Source: Mytilisepta virgata
Lineage: Eukaryota; Mollusca; Bivalvia; Mytilida; Mytilidae
Direction of reading: 5' to 3'
Length of the DNA stretch: 64,000 bases
Assembly: GCA_028015205.1 (NCBI GenBank)
Contig: CM051514.1
Location: forward strand, 7,192,001-7,256,000
The notes beneath the pieces are model-generated. The model did not search any database, was not told where the DNA came from, and saw only the letters and a program-made list of their open reading frames with translations. This document shows positions 24,391-36,085 of the stretch, one piece after another (positions within the stretch are counted from its first letter, which is position 1; each line of letters opens with the position of its first letter). The position numbers were made by a program, and so were the translations under genes.

Positions 24391-24657
24391 GAGGCCTCGG
24401 TGGCCGAGTGGTCTAGGTAGTTCGTCATGACTACCTGTGATCAATAGCCTGTCAACGCTGAGGTTGTGAGTTCGAATCTCACCTGTGGCGGGGTGTGTTC
24501 GACTCTGATCTTAATTGACAAGGATTGCCAATTTTCCTACCGAAGGTCGGTGGTTCTCTCCGGGTACTCCGGCTTCCTCAACCAATAAAAACTGGTTGCC
24601 GCGAAATAGCCAAATGTGCTGAAAACGGCGTAAAACCCCAATTAAATAAACAAACAA
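24391..24657 (+). mobile_element. tRNA-derived SINE (family A), copy 3
   Basis: The head (GGCCTCGGTGGCCGAGTGGT) and B box (GAGTTCGAATCTC) are well kept. The body has CGGGTACTCCGGCTTCCTC and the tail is AAATAAACAAACAAAC. A perfect 14-bp target duplication, ACACAACAGACGTG, lies at 24377-24390 and 24658-24671. It is the best-preserved family A copy here. Confidence 0.93.
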
Positions 24658-24671
24658 ACACAACAGACGTG

Positions 24672-26275
24672 TCAGTAATTGTCATTCCCAATAACTCTTT
24701 TTTTTTTTTTTTTGCTAAATTGAAACAATGTGTCTTTTTCATTAAGGATACCTGTATTTTTATATGAGAGCTGGAGTGAGAGAAAGCAAATCCAGTCTGT
24801 GAACGCATGCACAGCTCCGTTATTCGATGATAAATGTATATACCTCTCCAATGCATCACAGCTTTTAAAGAACCTGAATACTCTGAGATTACATGAAAAT
24901 TCGCGGGCTGCACGATACCCATAGATGAAATCAATGAATCTATAAAAAGTAGATTTCTTAAATCACTGTGCTAGGTGTACTCGAAAAGAGAATCTAATAA
25001 CCCTCTTAAAAGCAATATGAAAAAAAAAGATTTCTTAAACCACTGTGATGACTTAATGGATCCTCGTATAACGGTATTACGTAATGATATGACATAATAA
25101 CAATAATTTCTCAAAGCGTTACGATGTAGCAATGCATCCACGTTTCAGAAAAATATTCTAAATCACTTGTCCCTTGTTAATTCCTACTTGGCGTGTCCGA
25201 AAGGAATTATTCCGTTTCGTTGATTACATAATAGAAGATCTTGTAGTGGTTTGATATAAAGAGTCATTATGAGAAATTAATCCGAAGTTATTACAGTAAT
25301 AAAATTGATGATAGTAAAAATGTCAGTTTTCCGCAATGACGTTTAGCTTTATATCAAGTTGTAATCACTTGTAAAAAAAACTTATTCACCAGCAGTATAT
25401 AAGTTTGCCATGAATTTTTCACACCCCGTCCCCCTTTTTAGGAAGGTAAATTGCCAGTGCTTTTGTTTATATGTTGTCATGTTTTCATTCTCTTTGGTTA
25501 TTGGTTTGTGATAATAAGTCGTTTCAAGAAGTCACCGTAAATTGTCTTTGGACTTTGATAGTGTAAATCTATCATTCAATCTAATTGCTTCTGTATACTT
25601 TTGTGATATCTCTACCGTCTGCTCGAAATTTTATTAATAAAAGTGTTTTGTTTAATTACATATTATATATATTTTATACCAAGGAGAAATTTAGGGTTGC
25701 AGTCAATCAAAAGCAATGTTAGTTGTGACGTTTATTTTTTTGGATGGCATTAAAAATTAAGTAATCAATTCTGCAAATTTATGGCACGTGCAAAGTTAAC
25801 TTTTTTGACATTTTTCATTAGAATGGAAATAACGGTATTGTATTTCAATATTTGCCGGTTTGAATATTTTGGTTTGATAATTCATTGTGTAATTGCACAC
25901 TGCAGTAATGCGTCGCCAACCTCAATTTGCAGCCATTGCAAGTATCTGTGCCAAGTTCTATGGACACTGAAATCTTTCATTTGTATATTTATAAACATGC
26001 AATAAACAGTCTGTAACGTTTGATACTTACTGATGATATATGCATATGTTGTCAAATAATGACTTGTCAATATTGCGCATGCTCAAGGCCGACGAAAGCG
26101 AAACAAGAATTCAAAATGTTGAAAGGCAGCTATGCTTATAAGCTTATGTTTACTCTTTGCATTTAGTCCTTTCTTTATGACTATCAATCCAATTTTGTTA
26201 TCGATCAGTAGTGGCAGCTCCGTAGCAACTATTTGAAATTTTGCTTTTTGGCAATAACTACGTTCCAGATTTGTT
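24672..26275. other. No gene seen
   Basis: AT-rich sequence with no domain-bearing frame or recognised repeat. Confidence 0.5.
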
Positions 26276-26627
26276 CTGGGACGATGCCTCTGCATGGTGG
26301 ACCCTAGGTCCCCGAGGGTATTCGCCAACCCATGATTATTCATTGATTTGTTACAGAAATTACCAGTATTTAGCAAAATTCAAAAATAATAGAAATACTA
26401 AGGGTTCATTCCTTGTATTGCACATGGTAGATCTCCTTAGCTGAAATTTGGCTTCCTATTTCGGTATTTTTGGTTATGAGTACTTTGTTTAAAATAAGTT
26501 TGGTTTTTGGTCTTCCAAATGTTTGGGTTTTAATGCTGCTGATGAGAGGTAACTCCTTGAAATGCGTCGTATACAGCATAGTATAAATTTACTATTTCTA
26601 ATATTAGTATCTTTGGATTGTTATTTT
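26276..26627 (+). mobile_element. Hammerhead-bearing interspersed repeat, copy 3
   Basis: The longest plus-strand copy, starting at CTGGGACGATGCCTCTGCAT like copy 2. Compared with copies 1 and 2 it lacks the short GTCGTCAGACTTGTCTGAC segment near the left end. Confidence 0.78.
26533..26579 (+). ncRNA. Hammerhead ribozyme candidate, core intact
   Basis: Identical in sequence to the 9906-9952 motif. Stem I is 26533-26538 with 26574-26579, core 26539-26545, stem II 26546-26549 with 26555-26558, GAA 26559-26561, stem III 26562-26565 with 26569-26572. Predicted cut is after A26573. Confidence 0.75.
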
Positions 26628-27030
26628 GTGAATTTATCCCACATTGGAAATTCCCAGTGAAGCTTACACTCATAATAGTGTAAAGAGAAAAAAAAACAAT
26701 GATAGATTGGCTAAAATGCATCATCTGCCAACAAAATAGTTCTGAAAAATTGTGCACTTTTACAAATAAAAATCCTCCGATCTGTTCAGAGATCTTTCGA
26801 TCATAGTCTCCGGTGATTTTGCATTACACAGGAAATTTGCGTCGAAACTTTTTGATCGAAAAGGAAAATCAAAACTGTTCCATGATGAATACGCTTAGGT
26901 ATGAAATAGGTGATTATGTTAGTTTGAGTGAATGCACCCCAAAATATATGAATATTTAAAAATAATAGGGCTACTGTCACATGTATTTGTTTCACTTATT
27001 AATCTTTAAACATTATCCTACGTTTTATCG

Positions 27031-27772
27031 CAAACGATTGTGTGGAATGTGTTTTATGTTGACAAACGATTGTGTGGAATGTGTTTTATGTTGACAAACG
27101 ATTGTGTGGAATGCGTTTTATGTTAACAACGATTGTGTGGAATGCGTTTTATGTTAACAAACGATTGTGTGGAATATGTTTTATGTTAACAAACGATTGT
27201 GTGGAATGTGTTTTATGTTAACAAACGATTGTGTGGAATGTGTTTTATGTTAACAAAAGATTGTGTGGAATACGTTTTATGTTAACAAACGATTGTGTGA
27301 AATTTGTTTTATGTTAACAAACGATTGTGTGGAATACGTTTTATGTTAACAAACGATTGTGTGGAATGTGTTTATGTTAACAAACGATTGTGTGGAATGT
27401 GTTTTATGTTGACAAACGATTGTGTGGAATGTGTTTTATGTTAACAAACGATTGTGTGGAATACGTTTTATGTTAACAAACGATTGTGTGAAATGTGTTT
27501 ATGTTAACAAACGATTGTGTGGAATGTGTTTATGTTGACAAACGATTGTGTGGAAAGTGTTTTATGTTAACAAACGATTGTGTGGAATGTGTTTTATGTT
27601 AACAAAAGATTGTGTGGAATACGTTTTATGTTAACAAACGATTGTGTGAAATGTGTTTTATATTAACAAACGATTGTGTGGATTACGTTTTATGTTAACA
27701 AACGATTGTGTGGAATGTGTTTATGTTAACAAACGATTGTGTGGAATGCGTTTTGTGTTAACAAACAAATTG
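27031..27772. repeat. 32-bp minisatellite, about 23 units
   Basis: Unit CAAACGATTGTGTGGAATGT plus GTTTTATGTTAA. Variants alternate GTGTTT/GCGTTT/ACGTTT, and a few units lack one T. No frame stays open across it. Confidence 0.95.
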
Positions 27773-27851
27773 TGTGCTTAATCATTTATAAATTTCAGTT
27801 TTCAACCGTGGAGACGATTTGGGTTAATGCCAAGCATTTTGTATCTTTTTG

Positions 27852-28401
27852 TAATGCTGCCAAGAAGGACACTCGGAACCAAGAAGGACACTCGGAACCA
27901 AAACCATCCAAATATAATATGAAAGGAGATACATACAACAGCAAAAAGTTCGTTTTGTGTCCTTCACGTTGAAAAACTGTCTTAAAGAGGACAAATATAC
28001 CTAAGGAAAAATCCAAAAAACGTAATCCATTAGACAGACAAAACCCGGGAAGACAAATGAACAACCACAGGCACAACAAATAAACACTGAAAACTAAAAA
28101 ACAATGAACAACACGAACTCCTATAAAAACCAGGAGTGAACTCTGGTGCTCCGGAAGGGTAAGCAGTTCCTGCTTTGTATACGGTACACGTCGTGAAGTT
28201 CAACAAAGTCAATCCGGTGGTCAGACGTTAATTTGAGAACGTTGTTTTAAAAGTATCTTCCAAAGCTATATTCAGGTATATATAAAAGATTATAGTAACT
28301 TATAATGTTAGTTATTATTAACAAATCTAAAGAGATCATATATCATGCTACTGGAATGAATTAGGCGACTTTTTTAAAATGGCCCCAGAAGTGAAATAAA
28401 T
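27852..28401 (+). repeat. Interspersed repeat family J, copy 3, interrupted
   Basis: It matches copies at 18205 and 21530, but is split by the insertion at 27988-28224. A short direct duplication of AAGAAGGACACTCGGAACC lies at about 27862-27899. Confidence 0.7.
27988..28224 (-). mobile_element. 5'-truncated Penelope-like element tail
   Basis: It matches 40565-40815, the stretch downstream of the Penelope-like reverse transcriptase relic, from AATCCGG at its 5' side to AAGGACAAATA at its 3' side. It interrupts family J between CTTAAAG and ACGTTAATTT, which are contiguous (TTAAAGACGTTAATTT) in copy 1. It is therefore a nested, younger insertion. Confidence 0.8.
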
Positions 28402-28715
28402 GGCCTACGTTTGAAAGCATGATAATCATACCCACAGATAAACAATAGTGAGTGAAAGGGGATATGTTTTAATATGATAAAGTAAGAAAACATAAACTGA
28501 ACAAGCTTCGAAACTGATATAACTCTGTTTCCATGGTCCATTTTCATTAATTTTTTCCATGTTTGAAGCGCCGAAAGCAATTACTACAAGGAGGCTACTT
28601 TATATAAAAGACTTCATATCTAAAGTTTATTCGAACCTTAGAGTTAAATTTTCAACTACAAATGAATTATTGTTTATATTTGAATGTCCTGTGGCAATCA
28701 TTATATGCGTACATT

Positions 28716-29004
28716 GTATCAGGACCAGAACATGTTGATGTGATATAATTATATACTCTGTTTTGTACTAGATCGACACGCTGGGCCAGATGTTTAACGT
28801 GTAACAGTCTGCAGGAAGACGTATCACCTCATCCGTACACATTATTGATTCCAGGCAGACCAATATTTGCTCTTGCTCCTAAATGCCGTGCTTGGTGGAG
28901 AAGCATAAAATAAAAATAAAGTCTTTGGTTTGACTTTGCAGGGGATCGCACTCGCGACATTCCGCACTCGAGGCAAGCACGCTACCACGAGACCACCGAG
29001 GAGG
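28716..29004 (-). mobile_element. tRNA-derived SINE (family B), copy 1
   Basis: The tRNA-like head is at the right end: minus-strand GGTCTCGTGGTAGCGTGCTT with the B-box region in the complement of 28941-28960. The body shares AAGACGTATCACCTCA and AGATCGACACGCTGG-type blocks with 58394-58712. The 3' tail seen in that copy is missing. Confidence 0.8.
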
Positions 29005-29173
29005 TGAAGGATTTTGTTTAATTTTTTAATATGACTATTTTATGGAATTGGAAAGTTCTTGTCATGTGGTATTGGCTGTTTCTTATAGTTTATTGCCACA
29101 CTCTGGCCCCTCAATATCATTAATGTATCACCTTATGAATTCTAATTGGATGTTCTCCAATTAATCCGTAATA

Positions 29174-29437
29174 CAGTCAGTGGACATAAATGAGTTCCCA
29201 CTTGTAAATTTAAAAACTTAATTATCTACATTTAATTAATGAGTTCTCCAAAATTCACAATCAATGAACAATTTCAAAATTATCTAAAGAAACCTTAAAT
29301 GTTTCTGGGGTTGGTCATATAAATTTCATAATTATAGGATAAGAAATAACATCAGGACAATATTTTGAAATAAAGTAGTTTTATATGAATTGTACAGGGA
29401 AATTTACAAGTGGGAACTCATTTATGTCCACTGAGTG
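29174..29437. mobile_element. 264-bp Tc1/mariner-type MITE
   Basis: Terminal inverted repeats of about 38 bp differ at one position (CAGTCAGTGGACATAAATGA at the left, CACTCAGTGG... at the right). TA dinucleotides at 29172-29173 and 29438-29439 fit a TA target duplication. The AT-rich interior has no coding capacity, so mobilisation would need a transposase in trans. Confidence 0.92.
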
Positions 29438-29477
29438 TAGCTTCAAATAAAAATGCTGTCGTGTAGACATACGATTT

Positions 29478-29900
29478 ATTGATTATTGTTTGCCTAACGT
29501 CCAGTGTCAAATATTTCAAATATTTTTCTTCAGGACAAAAGCCAGTTCAACAATTTATCAAACACAATTGAAATAGGGATGGGACAGTTCAGAGGGGAAC
29601 TCATGTTGACTGCTGCTATAAAAGCGTGGGTGGTTGGTTAGAGTCGGATAATTTAACTTTCTGTAGCGGAAACTAGCTGACTCTTTTGCGAAAACTACCG
29701 AAGGGGTCTTTAGCGTGCAGGGAGTGTGACATTCTCCTTACACGTTACCCACTATGGTCCGCGGCTTTCCGTATTATGACCTGATAACCCCCCCCCCCAC
29801 CACACACACACACAACGAGAGGGTATCCCCTATCCGCAACCTGCGGGCGCGGTAGGCAGTTCTGTGGGTTGAGCTCCCGTGATCCATCACAAGTGCTTAG
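29478..29900. repeat. SINE-like interspersed repeat (family C), copy 1
   Basis: It shares TAACGTCCAGTG, CAGTTCAACAATTTATC, AGAGGGGAAC, GCGG and TATTATGACCTGA-CAAC, in order, with 31236-31510 and 35712-36085. The left end matches the tail of SINE family B. A C-tract and CA run lie at about 29789-29812. Frames through it are spurious. Confidence 0.75.
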
Positions 29901-30526
29901 TTTAGACATACGAACCCTGTATACTGGATACATATAATTAATAAACTATGACATTTTCGTACTATTTATAATTCTTTATGGATGTTTTGTACTAAAATTA
30001 ACCTGTTATTCATATTTGTCACTCCGACCAACATTAATGACATGACTTTTATCATGCCTGACACAGAAGTTATGGAAATCTATTTATCTGTCACTGAGGG
30101 ATTTGTCAGGGTTGAATTTGTTTACTATATATGCTTCGTGGGTCGATAATACAATCAGCCAAAAGAATGTATCTGTGTGTTATTTTAAATAATATATTCA
30201 TATCGCATAAAACAGATACTGATGTCTTCATTCTGTTCCATTATACAACAATTGTTGTCTGAATGAGATTAGTTATAAGACAATTTAAAATTTAATGAGC
30301 ATTTCATTAGGGGGGGGGGGGCACTCTCTGGCGTTTAATATTTGATTAAAATGATATTTTAAAAGTTCAACAACAAAAATGTAAAAACCCGTTTAATCAT
30401 GCATCCTTATCATTCCAACTATTCAACCCTTAACAGAGTAATTTGATTGCTAAAGCAGACTTCTCAAAAATACCCTTTAGTTACCGCAAATATTTTTTTA
30501 AATGCTGACAGGATTTTAATAGAGAC
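29901..30526. other. No gene seen
   Basis: AT-rich; a poly-G tract lies at about 30310-30321. Confidence 0.5.
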
Positions 30527-30918
30527 TTAAGGATGACCTCTGGTCTAATAAATGTCTATTTGAAATAGGTGTTTTAGTTTGAGAGAACATATGAATAGTA
30601 AACAAATAAGCAAGAAAAAAAATAGAGGTTCACGTGCTCATTTTAGAGCTATAAGGCCCTGAAAATTTGCAGGAAATAGGTTTTCTCTGGATTTTTCATT
30701 GTCTTTGCATTGGCAACTTCAGTCTCTCAAAAATGTATGAAAAAATAAAAAGGATTTCATAAAATTTTGTCAAATACCATTTTAAGGTATATATGATTGA
30801 ATCATAAAAGAAAAAGTGGGGGTTCATTGGAAAAAAAATTTCATGTTTAAGAAATGGATAAAACCCGAGAATTCCGAAAATCTGACAAAAAGACCAAAAC
30901 GACCACGAGTATCCTTAA
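30527..30918 (-). mobile_element. TTAA-flanked MITE, family 1, copy 2
   Basis: An inverted copy of 17717-18108 with TTAA at both ends (30527-30530 and 30915-30918). The terminal repeats are more diverged than in the other copies. Confidence 0.8.
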
Positions 30919-31235
30919 TAGACTTTGTGTCACGATCTCGACCTCAGCCATATAATTAAAAAGTTAAGTTTCTGTCTTCGAACAACTTGAATTTCTACTC
31001 AGGAGGGTCGTTCCAGTTTTCATTTCACTTTGTACTATGATACTAGACGCAAGCATTTTTATAGTCTATTATGTAGAGCAGATTTAAATGTCATTTTTCT
31101 CAAAAATAAAACAAACAGCCTATGTAAAATGGAAATACTGCTTTGACTCCAAACGTTTTACAATTGCATCATTTCAAAGTGAAGTCTTTGAATCAGTAAA
31201 TTACTGTAGACTGTTCCCACAAGTTAATAATATTA

Positions 31236-31510
31236 ATTGATTGTTGTTTGCTTAACGTAGAGCGGCAAATATTTCCTGTGTCTTCAGGACGAGAACCAGT
31301 TCAACAATTTTTCAGACACAGGTTGAACGGGGACAAAACGATTTTGTCTGCCACTGTCAAAGAGTGAGTGGTTGGGTAGGGTTGGATAATTTAGCCTTTT
31401 GTAGCGGCCATTGGTCCGCAGTCAGGCTTTTCATGTTATGACCTGACAACGCCCCCCGCCCACCCACCCTACTCCAACGAAATGTTCTACCATATCCGCC
31501 ACCAGGCAAC
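31236..31510. repeat. SINE-like interspersed repeat (family C), copy 2
   Basis: A shorter copy lacking part of the middle. It shares TTGCTTAACGT, CAGTTCAACAATTT, GGATAATTTAGCC and TATGACCTGACAACG with the other copies. Confidence 0.7.
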
Positions 31511-31559
31511 TCGCTAGTCTGATTTGGTAAAGACACTTACTGTTGGTGTGTTAAACCGG

Positions 31560-33289
31560 TTTGATGGATACACAGACCTCCCCTTAACTATCGGACACTC
31601 TGGAATATCTGAAAAAAAACAATTTAAAATCTAAAATACGATGAGCACTAGCCAGTAGAATTATAATAAAAAGACCAAACTGCTAGTTTTCACTGTTAAA
31701 ATAGCTTAATCGTTGCTACTTTCAAACAAGGAACAAACGTAATTTATTTTTTTTTTGTCTGCCTTTCGTAACTGTATATCGGACATCTGAGAATGGGGAA
31801 GATCAAGCTGTCTGACCTCAGCTTTAAAATTCCTATTTATCTAATTATAGACTATCAGGAAAGGCGAAGGAGGTCACTGATAAATGTCAATCAATGTCAC
31901 ACTATCATTGATTAAGGATCTTATTTTACAACTCTCTCATTCTTTGGTCAAATGTCTGATTAAAGGCTATGTAAACCTACGTAATTTCCGCCGGAAGTGA
32001 GGTCATAGGACGCAATATGATTTAAGACTATAAGATTAGATTGTACACAAAAACAACAAAATGGATAACAGAAAAGGTCAAGAATGACATACCAATCAAT
32101 CAACGCCAGAGGTGCAAATTTCAAAAAGTTGTGTGCTCAGCAGTGTTCAAAGTCGAAAATCCGATAATCCTAAACAATACATCAAAAACTACGTCAAGGC
32201 CAAAATCTCCAAAGAGTAGAATAAGGAATTTATCAGCGTGTAAACTCGTGCGATTCACTCACAAACTAAATAAGTCCGAAGGATTTTATGCAAAGTTTGC
32301 GAGTGATTAGCTCGAGTTTACACAATAATAGATTCCGTAAAAATAACCTTTATTACTTAAAATTCCAAATTAATGAAGAAATATGACGTTTTCCATTTGA
32401 AATTATCATTACCCTCATGCACTATATTGCATGCGTACGAATTCATAGGCACGACATCATGAAAGGAATTTATCAAGTTATAAACTTTTTACACGGCAGT
32501 TGCTGTTAGCCAATAAAATTACTGCATTTGATGTTTTGAAAAAAACATTGGAATTATACAGAAACAATCGATGAACAGTTCAGAGGCAGATATTCCTCAG
32601 TTGCAAAACTTTAACAATTTTGGAACTGTAAAATGTTGAGTATCATTTTCATAGAAATCATTTATTCAAGAAACCAGCCCAGAAATGTTCAATTAATAAC
32701 ATTATACTGGAAAAGTACATATTATGTTATTTGCTATGAAATGAAAGCGTGATGCAAAATGAAAACAAATCCTGGGAGATGTTTATTTTCGTTTACCATT
32801 GTATAATGTATCTAAAATTACTTGAAATGTCAATGAAACTCTGTGGAAATTGAATTTGAGACACAGGACCTTACTTCAAACGTTTTGCTAAAGGATGTCA
32901 CGATTGTTTACGAAAAATAATAATTAAGCGAAAATCTAATATAAAGTACAAATGTATGATTTGTTGTTTGAATGCCAATGGCTTTTTAATTATTTTTGAA
33001 CAGTTGTATGGTTCTATATTTGTATTTTTTATTCCGGATAAAGCAATTATTTATCCAAGACTGGTTTTCCAAAAGATACAATACTAAATATTGCTAATTT
33101 AATAAATTTACAATTAACATAAATAAAAATCAGTTACAGGATACATTGTACATTCCGTAGCACTATTTTCTACGTTTCCACGCCCGACAAAAAGAAAGCA
33201 AACCATTTACAATAAAATAGAAAAAAATACAAAGGAAGAAGTAATTGAAAGGGACAGACAAATCTACGAATACAAAAGAACAAATGCAG
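31560..33289. other. No gene seen; contains a short interspersed fragment
   Basis: About 32055-32105 carries the AACAAAATGGATAACAGAAA motif of the repeat at 2330. The rest is AT-rich and unrecognised. Confidence 0.5.
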
Positions 33290-33765
33290 AAGACAACACA
33301 GGAACACTGAAGACAACACGGAAACAGTCAATACATCACAGAAACACTCAATACATCAAAGTCTAAACACTGACGACAACACGGAAACACTGAAGACAAC
33401 ACGGAAACACCGAAGACAACACGGCAACACTGAATATAACACACAAACACTAAAGACCACACGAAACACTGAATACAATACAGAAACACTGAATACAACA
33501 CAGAAACACCGAAGACAACATGGTAACACTGAATACAACACATAAACACTAAAGACAACACGGAAACACTGAATACAACACAGAAACACCGAAGACAACA
33601 CGGTAACATTGAATACAACACACAAACACTAAAGAAAACACGAAAACACTGAAGACAACACAGAAACACTGAATACAACATGGAAACACCGAAGACAACA
33701 CGGTAAAACTAAATTCCATCACATAAAAACTAAAGACAACACGGAAACACTAGACACAACACTGA
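33290..33765. repeat. About 18-bp minisatellite
   Basis: Built of GAAGACAACACGGAAACACT and GAATACAACACAGAAACACC variants. The reverse strand is open in two frames over about 100 codons, giving Cys/Val/Phe-rich repeats; these are a by-product of the period. Confidence 0.92.
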
Positions 33766-35711
33766 AGATGACACGAACTACTATAACAAGGAGTGAATTT
33801 AGAACTGTGTGAAACTGTTGCATTATAACTAAATATATATATTACGAAATTGCAAAATGTCTAGATAATAAGGACTACCACGCTCACACCAACAAATTGC
33901 CCAAATTCATTACACTACATATCATTTCAAGTCATAATCCCCTGCATAATGAGGTAATGCATAAATAGTTGAGACCCAGTATTATTGTGCATACCTTTTT
34001 GATCACAAGTCGCGAACTTTTAAATTCGACAAAATAGCTCTATACAGTATTCTTGATTCTCGTCATTTCAATGTGTCTGTTGTTTTGGTCTTCGGTATTT
34101 GCCCTTTCAACTTATTGTATACTTTATTCAACAGTTCACATGTCTGTACGTTATAACAAGTTCATACTAAATTTTTTACAAAACATTTACAGGACGTCTA
34201 AATGCCTAAGGAAAACCCCACACCATTTAAAGTTGTATACTGTGGACATTTATTGTGTATAAAACAAAATTTAGGATATTATTGATATTTAATATTCCAC
34301 TTCTATGAAACTACACTACATAAAATATATAGCTAATAGGCAAAGTTTAGTTATTTGCAGAATTCAAATTTGGACTTATAAAGATGCCAAATTAGTACAT
34401 TGTATTAACTGAAATCGTTTTACGACCACTTTTAGTATAGAGACAGTACTTACAAAAATTATTCATTAGATTTTAATTTCAGTTCATATTTCTTAAGTTG
34501 ATCCAATCTTCAAAAATAATTAGATCTTGAGCTGTTACAGCATGTCGAGTACCATGGAATCGTGGATGATTATTCTGAGTTAACGAGATTACGTGAATCG
34601 CAGTTATGCACTGAAAACTTTTATTCATAAGAAATCTGTTTCATTACACCTACATATAGATTTTTGCTATATATTTTGATTTAACTTAACTAAATAATCC
34701 CTTTCCAAAACTATCTTTATATTAAAATAATTTAAAAACACAATAACAAATAAAACAATATTGAAATATTAAGAAAAAGGACAAATATACCTTTTTGCAA
34801 GAAGAATGGTGTTTTTTATCTTCCGCGAAAACACCCAGTCATATCAAACATATAGTTTAATATAGCTTTTAAAACCGCAAGCATTTTCTTGTTTATGAAG
34901 ATAAATGTACGTGAGAAATTTATAGTGTGGTAGTTTCCTGCTTATTTGAAATTAACACGCAAAACACTTTCAAATATGGAAAATAGCCAAAATTGAGATT
35001 TCCGTTCAGTTAATGAAAATATTATGTGGGACCAATAAAAACAGATCCAGTTAAAATTTTTCATATTCCAATTTTACCATTTTCCGGTTGCACACTTAAT
35101 AAAGGAGACCTAATTTGGTATCAGCCAGTATTTAGTACTGATAGCTGTGCCCGGGAACATTTGAAGATACCTTTGGTCTTTATTTCATACGTTGTCTTAC
35201 TTGTCCAGTTTTTGATAAATGTCTTAATTTGACAATTATGGTGGTTTTCCTGTTATACAATGTTGATTCTGTATGTAAATATGTCGGTTTTAATAACTTA
35301 AAAAAAAATCCATGTCTAGATTTCACACTGTAAAAACTGTATCTGTATATATATTTAACCGCTTGCAATGTGTCAAACTTCCACACCGAAAAGAAGTGAT
35401 TTCTGACAATAGGAACTCATTTTAACACAGAAACCTTTTAATATTTCCTATTGTACTATGACATGGTCAGATGTATGGTATGTTATAGACTGATTTAATT
35501 ATTGTATTTCATCAAAGAATTATTCAAAAGGTTTGTCATAATTCAATACCAATGTTCGTCAAATAATATACAATTCTAGAAATTAGATTATACCATTTAC
35601 ACCAAAGGTCAGTCAACTTTTTTTCTCGGTCATGATATATATTTCTTGTCTGGTTTCAAATATGGTGCCTTTTGATTCAAATATAATAGTGTACAAAAAC
35701 ATGCGTTAGGA
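33766..35711. other. No gene seen
   Basis: AT-rich sequence without recognised repeats, RNA genes or domain-bearing frames. Confidence 0.5.
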
Positions 35712-36085
35712 CGATTGATTGTTGCTTGCTTAACGTCCGATGGCAAATATTTCGTCCTTCTTCAGGGCGACTACCAGTTCAACAATTTATCAAACAGAAT
35801 TCAAATAGGGGTGGGACGAGACACAGAGGGGAACCCATTTTGACTGCCACTGTAAAAGGGTGTTTGATTGGGTAGTTTCGGATAATTTAGCCTTCTGTAG
35901 CGGCCATTAGCATACTCTGTTTCGAAGACTACAGAAAGGATCTGCAGCATGCAAGGGCCGTAGCATTCTCCAAACATGTTACACACTATGGCCCGCGGTG
36001 AGGTTTTCCGTATTATGACGTGACAACTCCTAGTCCTATCCGCCACGTGGGGACGAGCTCCCGTGATCCAACACAAGTGACACGA
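35712..36085. repeat. SINE-like interspersed repeat (family C), copy 3
   Basis: Shares the order of blocks of 29478-29900, including AGAGGGGAACCCATTTTGAC, TTCTGTAGCGGCCATTAGCA and GAGCTCCCGTGATCCAACAC. Confidence 0.75.

Noticed and set aside
27031..27772. Possible CRISPR-like array
   Set aside because: The 32-bp units are contiguous with no unique spacers, and the context is animal; it is a minisatellite.
33328..33681. Cys/Val-rich frames on the minus strand
   Set aside because: By-product of the 18-bp minisatellite; two overlapping frames show the same kind of repeat.
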